Notes under the pieces: generated by a model
What the model was told of the DNA's origin: nothing
Databases searched by the model: none
The model's input: only the letters and a program-made list of their open reading frames with translations
Shown: positions 1-64,000 of the stretch, in pieces
Layout: each line of letters starts with the position of its first letter
How positions within the stretch are numbered: position 1 is the stretch's first letter
Source: Cristatella mucedo
Taxonomy: Eukaryota; Bryozoa; Phylactolaemata; Cristatellidae
DNA length: 64,000 nucleotides
Assembly (NCBI GenBank): GCA_009760855.2
Contig: WPIO01000139.1
Location: 898,501 to 962,500 of the forward strand
Reading direction: 5' to 3'
Made by a program: the position numbers and the translations under genes

Positions 1-63
1 CACCGTAGCGGCCGCGTCGCAGTGGCCGTCGCACTACCGAACAGCTCTGCCGCTTCCTGCCAC

Positions 64-213
64 ATTAAATATAGATTTAAATATAATTCATTTATATAGC
101 GCCCCAAGAGAACTTAATCTCTATTCAGGGCGCTTCACATATGCCTCGGGGCTCGAGCCCACGACCTCAGTCATACCTTGGTCGGAGCCAGCACCTTGAC
201 CGCTAGACCAAAC
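64..213 (-). mobile_element. SINE family A, copy 1 (tRNA-derived)
   Basis: Read on the minus strand this has a tRNA-like head: an A-box-like TGGTCTAGCGG near 210-200 and a B-box-like GGGCTCGAGCCC near 150-160. The tail carries a two-stem hairpin: outer arms AGCGCCC/GGGCGCT and inner arms AGAGA/TCTCT around TTAAGT (about 98-135). An AT-rich end follows. The same unit recurs at 8250, 22928 and 44820 and, tail only, at 31378. It lies in the intron just upstream of the first tolloid exon seen here. SINE class is inferred from the box motifs and the copies; no target-site duplication was established. Confidence 0.75.
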
Positions 214-285
214 CGCCGTAGCGTTACGTGGCGGCGCATTGCGGAGAGCAGCGCGGTCGCAAGCGCACCTCGCTTTGCTCCACAG

Positions 286-50868
<50,583 letters not shown>

Positions 50869-51714
50869 TCGTGCTGCTGCTAGCTGCCCGAAGAGCGGCG
50901 CTCTGTCGCCCGAGGCTGCGGATCCAGTCGCGACAGAGGCCCCGCCTGGCTCCGCCCTGGAGTTTGGCCGAGGTAGCATTTCGCGACGGCTGGGGTCGAC
51001 TGCGTCGCCGCTATAGCCGACGAAGTCCGGAACTGTCGCAGAGAGCGGTGCACTTGCCTGCCGCGGTGGCGGCCGCTAGCATTCGAGACGACGCTGCCGA
51101 CGTCTTGCCGCTCTGCCCCGAACGCTTTGAGTCGAGCCCGTATTCTCGTCAGATGACAGGGCTGCTCAGAAAGAGACGAAATGGTGCCGTCGAGACAGCT
51201 GTGCCGCGCAGGCGGCTGCGATTCGCCTTTGGCGTCTAATTCCAACTCAGGCTGATGCTGCCCGAGCAGTCGTTCTCGCTGTGCTTCTTTGCAGCCGCAG
51301 CGCCGCTACAGTGGGCGTTGACCAAAAATATCTCTCGGTGACGCCATGCACCAGCTATCTCGCTGCCTCCGAGCTGCGGTCGCTGGGTGTTGATTCGGTC
51401 GTTCTCGAAGCGGCGACCAAGGCGACGGTGGGACGGCTGCGGCCTGAGTTTGAGAGAGCGCTTCAGCCGTTTCGAAAGCAGCGCCGAGCGTTGCCACAGC
51501 CCCTCGCACCTGAGAGATGTCTATAAGGACAGGCTGCAGCCGCAAACGCCGAGACGCTGTCGGCGCCGAGCTCAGACGGTTTTGGCTGTTATTTATTTAC
51601 GCGTTTGCATGAGTGGGTACATATAAATGCAGGCGCAGTCGCGCCCAGTGCACGGACGGCTGGCGTATTCTCAAGAGGCATTCGAGCGCCAGACTGTCGG
51701 CACACAGCGGCGTC

Positions 51715-51744
51715 GGGGGGGGGGGTGGTGGTGGTGGTGGGGGG
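51715..51744 (+). promoter_or_regulatory. G-rich tract, possible RNA G-quadruplex in 3' UTR
   Basis: A run of about 11 G is followed by five GGT-type steps and six more G on the sense strand, about 60 nt before the putative poly(A) signal. Quadruplex formation is inferred from the pattern only. Confidence 0.5.
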
Positions 51745-51804
51745 CTCCCGGAAAGCTTCAATCCCCAATCTTCGACATTCGTTGGCGATGCGCTGACGCG
51801 AGAA

Positions 51805-51810
51805 AATAAA
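51805..51810 (+). terminator. putative poly(A) signal AATAAA
   Basis: First canonical AATAAA after the tolloid stop codon (about 940 nt downstream). No strong GU-rich element follows, so use is uncertain. Confidence 0.5.
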
Positions 51811-51830
51811 GGGCAAGGACTCTAGCTAAA

Positions 51831-53924
51831 GCACCGCTCTCGCGGAAGGGAGGCTCATCTAGGCTGCCGCGGCACGTTAAAGTACGGCGCAAAGGCATGG
51901 TCGAGGCAATGCCCTCACGCTCTCGGTGCGTCTGCTGTCGCTGCATGCGACAGGCGGCCTCGCTTCACTCAACCCACCTACCGAGTCCAGACGTGGCCCA
52001 GCGCCTAATAGCTTAGCTAATAGGTTCAGCGCCTAATAGCTTCGCTGCGCCCCCAGGCGCTCTCGCCGCCCTTATGGCGGTTGAGCGGTGAAGGTGGTGG
52101 TGGGTGTCGGCGGCAGCGGGATCGGCGGCGGGTGCGTCGGAGGTGGTGGATCGCGAGATTAAGCTGTCCGTCGAAAGCTGTCGGCTGCTGATTGAGGCTT
52201 GGCTCCATCTGCTGCACTCAGTGCTCGACAAACGTCAAGCACCTATCGCATTGAGCTCGAGGGCGGTAACGGGCCGAGACACGATAGGAGACTGCAATAG
52301 CTGACGGAAACAGTGACTAACTTCAAATGCAAATGTTACCCTAGTTTTTCATCCGTACCTCGCAGTTTTACAGCTATACCAAATCCAGACTTTTGGAGCT
52401 TTCGCACCTTGCTCTTAGCACTCAAGCAATAATTCAACCTTGCACCCTATATCGAAACTTAACACCTAACAGAGCTAGTCGATAGTCATGGAACCCCCAA
52501 ATAGGAAGATCCAAGTGTGGCTGCGTGGCGCTTGCTAGTTTTGGGTATCTTTATAAAAACGCATCGTTAGACGAGGCGAGAGTGTGCATGCGTCTGCGTG
52601 GAACTTCAGCTCGCTTCTGTGAATTAGGAATCGCTGAGCTGTGGCCTCGCACCACAGAGTGGCTACCCAGCATAGCGGCATGCTAAGCAGACGCGCCGGA
52701 ACAGAGCTGCCGCAATTTTATAGCCACCGTGAGACGATCGGCTAAACTTAAAACTTTCTGCAGCAATTCAAAAAGCAATAGTATCTATATCAGAAGATAA
52801 TAATTTTAAGAGATGTTCCTTGTATACCCAGTTATGATTCTGGATGAATCCGGCGGGCATTTTCAAATCGTGTTGGCTACAATCTGATCATCATTGGCTG
52901 GCATTTAATGAATGGGCGAAAGTAAAGCTGTTGTTATTCTCAGAATCTAACCCTAAGATATATGGGATGAGTTTAAGCATTTATTTGAATAGTGAGTATT
53001 TCAAGTTGACGAAGTGGCTAGCTAGAGTCAAAGAATGTAGCCGAGAGCTGAGACGGAGCACGAATAGGCTCTGCTTTTAAATACCCACACATGACGTCAA
53101 TTGGCCAGCTCTGCACATTTCCATCACCGTCAGCACTCATGATGCATGCATTCAGCTCAAGATAAGCGGTACTAGGTGAATTTATGCCTCGTAATACTAT
53201 TTAGCATTCACATTTGAAGTGCAATGCTGCGCAGTGTTCATATGGCGTATCTTTGCCAGCACTTCGCATCTTTGCAGTGTCGGGAGAGACTAAGCAAGAA
53301 AAGCAGAAAGGGGCCGGCCGGGCATCATATCTCGATACTGCAGTAGCCACTCACCGGCGGAGGCACTACACGTTAGCAAGCTGACTAAGAAATAATTTTC
53401 TACGATGCACAAATGCGTGAATAAACAAGTTTCATTCACGCTCAGGCATAAACCAGAATCTCCGAGTTTAGTTTCATGGTAGCAGGAACACTTATGAGAG
53501 TTTATTTACATCTGCTGCTGCAAAAAATCGTCGGGCTCTCACTTAAAAGTGAGCCTGCACGTGAAGTAATAGTTTCGCTGGCCATCTGCATTTCCTGCAA
53601 TTCACTTAATTGAAAATGTGCATCGAACAAGTCTGCATTAATAGTCGGGTAGAATTAAATGTCAACTAAACGCAATGTTCATCGACCACCAGCAATTTCC
53701 TTAAGAAAGCGCCGTGAATTATAATATTCGATACATCGCCTGGTTGCGTAGCCGGATATCTAATCTCGATCATCCCACAGCCAACGGAACCACTCACGTT
53801 CATGACCAATTTTCTTGTGAAGTGCCTACGATGCAACAATTGAGACGACCTTGCAGGCTTTGCCATACATTTTTACTGCATTGGCGAAAATCTAGCACAT
53901 CAGCTGCACTTTCCACTACAAGTA
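51831..53924. other. intergenic, no gene recognised
   Basis: GC-rich to about 52300 (with a repeated AGCGCCTAATAGCTT at about 51990-52045), then AT-rich. No gene, RNA or repeat family recognised. Confidence 0.4.
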
Positions 53925-55562
53925 CAGTGGCACCTTGACTTGCAAGTGTCCCAACTTATGGGTTTTTGGAGATACGAGCTGGCTCTCGGTCGATTTTTTG
54001 CTTTGAGTTGAGAGAAAAAATTCGGATTACGGGCTAGGTTCGGCTACGCCGCCGCTATTTGCCGCCGCGAGCGTCGCAGCGAACGCTGCAGCATCCGCAA
54101 AGCGTACGGTGCTACACTCGTTCACTTTAAGCGGTTGTAACGAAATTGCACTCATGTATTCGAGTGTGAGTGGGTGCGTTAGCGACGCAAGCAAGAGGGT
54201 GGAGGACGGAGCCGTGTCTGGTTACTCTGGGTTACTGAGGGTAGCGCAACGAAATACGTTCCACTACAAGACGGAGCCCGACGACCCGGTTGTGACGTCA
54301 AGCGCAGGCCTGGCGGTGCTCGCCCTGACCGACTCGAGCGAGCCATCGCGGCGCTTCGACGCACACGATCGCTGTACTCTAGTGTTGAATCGACTACCTC
54401 GGGAACAGCCAAGTACGTACTGCACTTTACTAAGGCAGTACTATCATGTGAGAATTCATCGCGTAGCTGAAAACGATCGGCGCGTCCGCGTATAGGCCCA
54501 GCCAATAAACTAAATGTCTATGTATCTCCGTCTGTAACTCCACACAGTCATAAAGACCATGTGGGTGTTACGCAGGAGAGTTTTTTATAGCCCACTCACA
54601 GCTTAAGCGGCTTTCGGTACGCATTCGGTAGCCAACAGACTTTATCTCACGCAACAAAGAGAAAGTGGGAAGCGTAGCAGAGTCAGGAGAGCAGTTGAGG
54701 TAGTGAGTAGCATGGAAGTAGCAGCTCAGGACGGCTCGAAAGGATGAGCCATAGCCGGCAGCAGCAGAGTATTTTTTTTTGCTTAAGAATCGTGGAAGCG
54801 AGTTCCACAGTCTAGGACCTGCAGAGCTAAAGCTTCTAATAAACTGTGCTTTCGGCTGCGTGTGAGTTATCTGTACGATCGCCTACTTGCCGCGCGGCTG
54901 GAATAACGGAAAAAACAAAAGTATCTACAGACGCAGCAGAACTTGAAGGTTTTTCAGAAAATAGGTATAGTTGAGACGGATGAGATTATCTCTACGAGTA
55001 AGATAAAGGAAATGTCGGGATGTAAGAGAGACTTTCGGGCTTTATTCAAAATGAACGCCCAGAACGAGTTTAAACTGAGCCTGCGAAAGAGTTATTTAAT
55101 GACACTTATCTAACTTATTTCCTAAGCATTCTGAAAGTGAAGATGAAGCAGTCCTCGTTGGACAGCTTTTTATAGAAACCCCTGAGGATGAAATTAATGA
55201 AAGCCCGGCGAAAAGAGCAAAAGTCGGTGAAAAAGATTCAGGTATTTGTTTCAGCCTTTCCCTTCCAAGTCCGTCAGCATCTTCAAATAATCTTATCTCC
55301 ACGTTAATGCTACACGGTATAATTATTAAAAATGGTTTACTGCAGCAAACTCTATTGTATTGCGTTTTCTAATAGTATTTGTTATTTTCAAGCAGATATT
55401 TTAATTTAAAACATGTGCAACAGAATCTCGGTGCTTTTTGCGAGAAGCGGTTTAATGGTATTTCAATTACTGTCAATTGGCAAAATTGATTTGACGTGCG
55501 AGTAATTTGAGTTGCGAGCTCCGCCAAATAAAGAATTAAACTCACAAGTGTACGTACCGCTA
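53925..55562. mobile_element. pogo/Tigger-like DNA transposon remnant
   Basis: Left end CAGTGGCACCTTGACTTGCA (53925) and the inverse of the right end, TAGCGGTACGTACACTTGTG (ending 55562), are imperfect terminal inverted repeats of the CAGTGG type. TA flanks both ends (53923-53924 and 55563-55564), the Tc1/mariner-pogo target. At 55146-55170 one frame reads KQSSLDSFL followed by a stop, then ETPEDEINESPAKRAKVGE in another, resembling the end of Tigger transposases. The catalytic region is not recognisable. A LINE fragment is nested inside. Confidence 0.65.
54515..54870 (-). mobile_element. LINE C-terminal fragment nested in the DNA transposon
   Basis: On the minus strand 54835-54780 reads SFSSAGPRLWNSLPRFL, the hallmark C-terminal block of CR1/L2-type LINE protein. 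The rest (54600-54680) matches 29890-30060. Confidence 0.75.
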
Positions 55563-58500
55563 TAGTATTACTGTCGTATGGTGACTTATTTTTGCTACAA
55601 CCAAGCGAGGGGCGCTTTTGATTGCATTTCATACGATACTAATTTATTAAACAAGACTACGCAAAATGTTACTTTATATATTAACGTAGATATCGCAAGA
55701 TGTGGTTTCCCAGTTAAAAAATATGCAAGCATGTTTACGTAACGAAGTAATTAAATGCAGTGAGAATATGTATACATTTATTTAAAAAGCTCCGCATGTC
55801 ATCCAAATCCATGCAAAAACTTGGAGCGAGTAACATCCTGGATTTCTGAATGGTTGCTTAAACTGTAACAATCAGTGCAGTTTCATGTAAGTTACGAATC
55901 TTCTGATCAGCCGATCAAGCTTCATTGGTGTGATAGGAATAAAACAATGTTAATTTCTCTGTGAAATCAATTTCCTATTTAGAGCGTTTTCAAAGCTTTG
56001 GAAGAATTGTGCCGACGGCACAGTCTACCATAGGATTAGTGGTTAGTTAGAGAAATAGCTTTAAATGCAAGTGAGTTGAATGGTGTAAGGGGAAGCATTA
56101 TAAAGAAGCATTTCTGCTGTGCAAGAAACAGCAAGAGAAAAAGGGGCCTAAAGTGACTGACACAACATTGCAATCAATACGCCTTCCGGTGTGATGCCAA
56201 TGTAGATTCAGTGAGATTTAGTTTCGTAGTTCATAATCGACTTTAACAACTGACAAGACTAACTGTAGTAGCTTGCCAAACCTATAAGTTTCGTACTGCA
56301 TAGTAAGCAGAACATTCTAGCAGTGAGTTATAGAAGCCAAGAAGGAATGTAAGCAACGTGCGGAATAGCTTGTTTTTTGTAGCCTTACCTGACAGAGCGC
56401 AAGCTTTTACCATGATACGCTGTTAAAAAGGCTGGCAGTTTGACTGTGGAAATAAAGGTCTTCTAATATATCCATAATAGATAGGATGGCTGTGTCGATC
56501 GGCAATAAATCTATTTATCTAAAAGGAAGAAAAGTAGGTATGCGTGGGATTTTTCGTATTAGTAGTCTCCTTAAAAGAAAGTCCCTGCTGATGAAGAACT
56601 ACAAAAGGACCTACTAAACTACCAAAAGTCTCGCTGGTGACTTGGGAGTGGTCAAGAAGACGGTTGACGGTTAGCACCGGCATTTAATAATTGTTGATAT
56701 GCAATTTCACTATGATCATAAAGATGATAAAATAGGCCTTAGCTGCGATGGATTAGTGCGACCAGCAAAAATCATCGTACGTCAATTGATAGAAAGGCAG
56801 TCTGGGTCTTGCACATGCTTTTCCAGGCTTACGTCTAATTGTCCCAGCTTTCTTATGGTCTGCAGTAAAACATGAGCTACCTAGACTGCGGCATACAATT
56901 TCGGTTATTCCGAAGAGAAAGCTCGTTTAGAAAACAATAGAGCCTCGTTGGAGTGTTCAGGCACTGACCAATAATTGGATGGAGAACTGACCGGAAATGA
57001 CGAAGAAGGAGCGAAAAGCTTAGACAGCAGGATTCTTAAGGTTTCGAGATTGACAGACGATTTTCTACCTAATACGATAATTAGCTCAGAAAGACAGAAA
57101 TTCGCACGCGGTCGGATGATCAAAGCTCGGTGGCAGTAAAAGTCGACCGCTTAACATCGCAGAGATTATCTGATTGTGAGTGTGCCCTTGGATGAGAGTA
57201 GGGCCATGAACATGAGCCACTGAGAAAACGAAGCAGCCAGTTAGGGGTGTTCGCTGCACCATTAGTTCGCTGGGTCGTGAAAATACTTTTTGTAGTCGCA
57301 TAGCCCGATGGAGGGACTATTTATGAAAGTGAGTATCAAAATGAGACCGGCAAAACAGCATGTCTCGGTACGGGGAGGGGCGCGTTTGAGGAATGCCGAA
57401 ATTCTCCGCTTAGGGCTGGCTGGGTTTAGAGCCAATCTTGATTGAAGTCAATCCTCGGTGCTGCCAAAAAAAGTAAATAAGCGTATGAAGCTGATATTCG
57501 CGACCTTTGGCTATTGCATGTGGTCAAATGACTGCAGTACCATGATTACAATCAGCTATGGAATTAAATAAAAATTTGTAGTTGATTACATATGGACACC
57601 ATAGTCAGCCAAGCTGTTTCATACATCGCTGACACCATCTTGACTTTTATATCTCATGACTTATAGAGACTAGTGCCTGGCAATAGAGCGCCTAAAGTCG
57701 GCATTCAAATGCAGCTAAACCTGTCTGCCGTGAAATCCGTAGCAGCAGTGTTATGTCAGTTCTCACTGATCTGTACTTAGTACCCGTCTGACAGATATTT
57801 TGTCACTCATATTTAGGTCAGTTCGCTCTAACCAAAATAAATTTAATCCAGCTGCACATCATAACGACAGCTCTTCTGATTCAAGTAGTTATCTGTGAAA
57901 GTAGCCAACCTCAAATCATTTGGAGACCGAGCCTCCAGTTTAGCTGCACGCAAAGCCGGGAGAATCACACTGACTGACAGATAAATTGACCTTTAATTGA
58001 AGGCATTTTAAATGATGCTGAAATTCACAAGCTACATTTGCTTCGTCGGCATAATGTGTGCTTTCTTCGCTAATGGGTGATGCAATTCTTAGTATCTTGC
58101 CTTAGCATTTGATATGCTTCAATTCTGAAGTACGTAATGCATCAAAAAAAGTGTGCGTTCTCCAGAGGTGCGGTGCACATGTTTTATTTGTTTACTTTGT
58201 TACTTTTAACTGATGGAGACTCACAAAAGTGCAAGGTTTATATTTTCACGAGGGCTTTTCACCCAATAACTGCCAGTGCCGATGCTGACCTACTATTTTC
58301 TACGTCTGTGCAATGGCATAACAAGTGAGGCAGATGAAAACCTGGACATTTGGAAATATTTTCCTAGTATGTTAGATCATTTCGTGCAAATTGCATGGCA
58401 AAGTTGGCACTCTTTCCGGGGGTTCATTTGGTTCTGCTGATCAGTTAATATGGCATCGTGCATGCATACAGTCAGCTGGTTCTGCTAACGGCATTGAGTC

Positions 58501-59399
58501 CATTTCAGGATGTTCAACATGATTGCTTACGTATTTTTAAATTTATGCCAAATAACACGTTTTGATGTATCTTTCATACGTACAGTTGCTCATTAAAACC
58601 TAAATACTAAACCCAAAACCCTAAGACCTAAAAATTACTCCTAAAACCTCAAACCTAAAAATTAAACATCTAACCCTCAAGCCCTTAACCGTAAACATAA
58701 AATTATCTAGGCCTTTACATACTAAACTCAAAATCTTCAAATCTTGAAAAACTAGCTCTACAACCTGTTATTCAGCACAACTATTAACAGAAGCTGGCGA
58801 TAATGTTGAACAGCAGACAGTACGCTGGCTGTATGCATAACTAACAACGTATTACTAATGCACTAATCATGATTGAAAGTCGAAGTTAGTTTCCACGAGA
58901 AACTAAAGAAAAGACGCTTTTCTAGACTTAAATGCTAAACTATTATCTAATGCTAAGTGGTATTCTCATTGAACCTTGGTTAGGCTGACGAATGGTGGTG
59001 GGTCTGGTCGGCGTTCATAGTCCACTTCCCCAAACCACAGTCTAATTAGGACATACTCTATCGACAGTCGCGATTCAATGCCAACGGCAAATTCTATGCA
59101 GACCAACATCCTTATCAATATGACAAGTGTTTGCTTCCGAATTATATAACCGGCTTATTCGGAAACTTATGCTGTAGTTGATGTTTTGCTATAAACTCCT
59201 TGTGATCCCGTCAAGCGTGCGGAGCCTAAGCTGAGGTTGGGATGCTAATGATAGACATCGTGGAAATCATCAATATTTTAATAAATCCATTCTTTCTTAG
59301 CTAAATCAAAATTATAAGACAACGTTCTAGTACTCCCAGGGGGCTGCAAAATGGCCGTCGTAGTCAAAGTGAGAAAAGAAAATTTGTGACGTGCAGGAA
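55563..59399. other. intergenic, no gene recognised; telomere-like block at 58595-58745
   Basis: AT-rich. No open frame with a recognisable domain, no RNA gene. The only structured piece is the telomere-like block. Confidence 0.45.
58595..58745 (-). repeat. degenerate telomere-like (CCCTAAA) block
   Basis: Scattered imperfect units such as AACCCTAAGACCTAAA, CCTAAAACCTCAAACC and ATCTAACCCTCAAGCCC. Complementary to the block at 4852-4972 and much more decayed. Confidence 0.5.
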
Positions 59400-59570
59400 A
59401 AAATTGCTAGCTGATTCAACAGCCTCCTTTATAGAGCGACAGAAGAGCCTTTACAGCTTTCACCACCGCTTGCAGTGGCAATACAGGATTTTCCAATACA
59501 GGGTTTTAACCCACAACTTCGGGACCGAGGTTGTGAAAAGCAACCACCTTACCTAGAAGCGACACGTCCG
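59400..59570 (-). mobile_element. SINE family B copy
   Basis: Minus-strand head near 59570-59500 (B-box-like GTTGTGGGTTAAAACCC), body and the tail complementary to AGCTGATTCAACAGCCTCC. Possibly within or just beyond the 3' UTR of the troponin C gene. Confidence 0.7.
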
Positions 59571-60202
59571 CCTCCGGTTTGCGGTTGAGTGACCCACCGA
59601 CCAATGGAGACTCCGTTTTGCTGCTCGCACAGCAGCGATTTAAGCCCCGGCCTGCACAGGCTGTTCGAGGGCGAGAGCCGAATCCTGAGGAATTACTTCT
59701 TCAGTACCCTATTGGCGCTCTCATTCTCGGGTGGTTGCAGAGCAGTGACCGCGTTACGTTACGCCTCGGTCATCCTCTGCAGATCGGGACCGCTGCTCGA
59801 CTGGCATGCATGAGCACAGCCACGGCCCGCACCTGCGAGCGCCCACTGGTGCTGCGTTCAGCTGTCAATCGGCACCACTACGGCGCATAGAGATGTAAAA
59901 ATGCTCAAGTTAAACTGCCGGAGAATTTATACAAATTCATTTATCGAGCATCCATCGCAATCGTCGCTACGCGCTTCGGTTTCCGTAGAAAATAGCTTGT
60001 AAATATGACTGTTGGTTATATCCTATCGATGCGCCAGGCCTGTATTGGCGCGATATATGTTGATGAAAAGTCTAGAATCGCACTCCACAGCGAGCTGGCG
60101 GTTGAACGCAGATGCAGATAACCGGTCTCTCGACGTTAAAGCTGCCACGTCCGTAACTCTTACTGTTGCCTCGTGCAGCATCAGCAGCAGAAACTTGCAA
60201 CG
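59571..60202 (-). other. possible troponin C 3' UTR and flank
   Basis: Follows the TGA at 60203-60205 on the minus strand. Moderately GC-rich; open frames here show no domain. No canonical AATAAA was found on the minus strand within this stretch. Confidence 0.35.
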
Positions 60203-63328
<3,126 letters not shown>

Positions 63329-63430
63329 CTGCGGGTCGCGTCAATGCAGCAGCGCGCCCGCGCGCCTCTTGATGCCGATCGCGCGGGTTCCGTCTGAATG
63401 AGTGCTTCGCAGAAGTTCTAGTTCTTCCAT

Positions 63431-64000
63431 AGAGCCTAGCTCATTTTCTCTGTGCGTGTCGCACCCGCCAAGCTGCGAGCTCGCGCCTAGTGCTGGCATT
63501 GGGCCCTCGTCACCCTGGCTCCTCGCACTGTCCGAGCGAGCGGCTTAATTTATATCGTCATATTAATAATTAAGGCACAATTACCGTGCATATTTAGAGA
63601 GTTCTTCCTGCAAGGTTTCGCTGGCCGATCCCGTGATGAAAATAGGCCGCAAAGGCTGAGAGAATCGCTTAAAGCAAGGCTATGTGCCTTCATGGTTACA
63701 TGTTACAGGTTATCATTAGCTATCGAATTAATGAGGTTGCTAGAGCTATGGTAATCGTACATCTAGTCACTGTATGAGCGCTTATCTGCTGTCAATACAA
63801 TGTCGTCCATAAAATTAACCAACGAAACTAATGAATGCAACATTCTTCGCAATTGCCGCACCTTAAATTTGCTTACATTATACAACTTCTGATATCCAAA
63901 CCTAAAGTAGTGTCGAGTAAGGTTTTAAGACCTGCTCTGCAAAATTACGTGCGCACCTACGGGTGATTTCACTCGTTGAAGACCACGATTTGCAGTGCGA
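63431..64000. other. upstream of troponin C segment, nothing recognised
   Basis: GC-rich to about 63540, then AT-rich. I see no convincing EF1 exon on the minus strand here apart from the doubtful stretch ending at 63430 described in the findings. Confidence 0.35.

Larger units (their letters stand above)
50869..51830 (+). other. tld: probable tolloid 3' UTR
   Basis: GC-rich sequence after the stop, with open frames in several phases but no recognisable protein. A G-rich tract lies at 51715-51744 and an AATAAA at 51805-51810. The UTR end is inferred from that signal only. Confidence 0.5.

Noticed and set aside
50871-51239. Arg/Ala-rich open frame after the tolloid stop
   Set aside because: GC-rich DNA gives open frames in several phases on both strands here; no domain, and it fits a 3' UTR.
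54109-54495. 128-residue open frame inside the DNA transposon
   Set aside because: No helix-turn-helix or DDE motif seen; GC-rich composition explains the open frame.
59579-59890. 103-residue plus-strand open frame
   Set aside because: No recognisable domain, moderately GC-rich, and probably antisense to the troponin C 3' region.

Overview
This is eukaryotic (metazoan) genomic DNA: genes are split by introns with GT/AG borders, introns are large, and they are crowded with microsatellites, SINEs, LINE fragments and DNA-transposon remnants. The two recognisable genes are a tolloid/BMP-1-type metalloprotease and a troponin C of the protostome type (GYIP-type third EF-hand). Together they suggest a protostome, perhaps a spiralian; the sequence alone does not fix phylum or species.

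Gene 1 (+ strand, 286-50868) is tolloid. I could assemble 16 coding exons by hand. Every junction has GT/AG borders and compatible phase, giving 983 codons plus stop with no internal stop. The order is end of propeptide with an R-G-K-R furin-type site, astacin protease ([11 protein letters not shown] zinc motif), CUB1, CUB2, EGF1, CUB3, EGF2, CUB4, CUB5, then a 98-residue Ala/Arg-rich tail. The signal peptide and most of the propeptide lie upstream of the window. Introns range from 90 bp to 13.5 kb. A probable 3' UTR with a G-rich tract and an AATAAA follows the stop.

Gene 2 (- strand, about 63328-60203) is a troponin C-like EF-hand gene that converges tail-to-tail on tolloid. Its second-half exon (62905-63153) and tiny terminal exon (60203-60231) are firm. 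A 58-bp upstream exon (63271-63328) is likely. The first EF-hand is outside the window or in a stretch interrupted by an in-frame TGA.

The rest is repeat-rich. There are two tRNA-derived SINE families (A and B), at least ten fragments of a CR1/L2-like non-LTR retrotransposon, a pogo/Tigger-like DNA transposon remnant (53925-55562), two elements ended by inverted arrays of short G-rich motifs (4793-5587 and about 61227-61866), degenerate telomere-like blocks in opposite orientation near 4.9 kb and 58.7 kb, and many long CA, GA, AT and CAG arrays. The most interesting structural signal is that SINE family A ends in the same two-stem hairpin as the LINE 3' end, which suggests a SINE that borrows the LINE machinery. 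I found no CRISPR array, operon, integrated virus or clearly new gene system.
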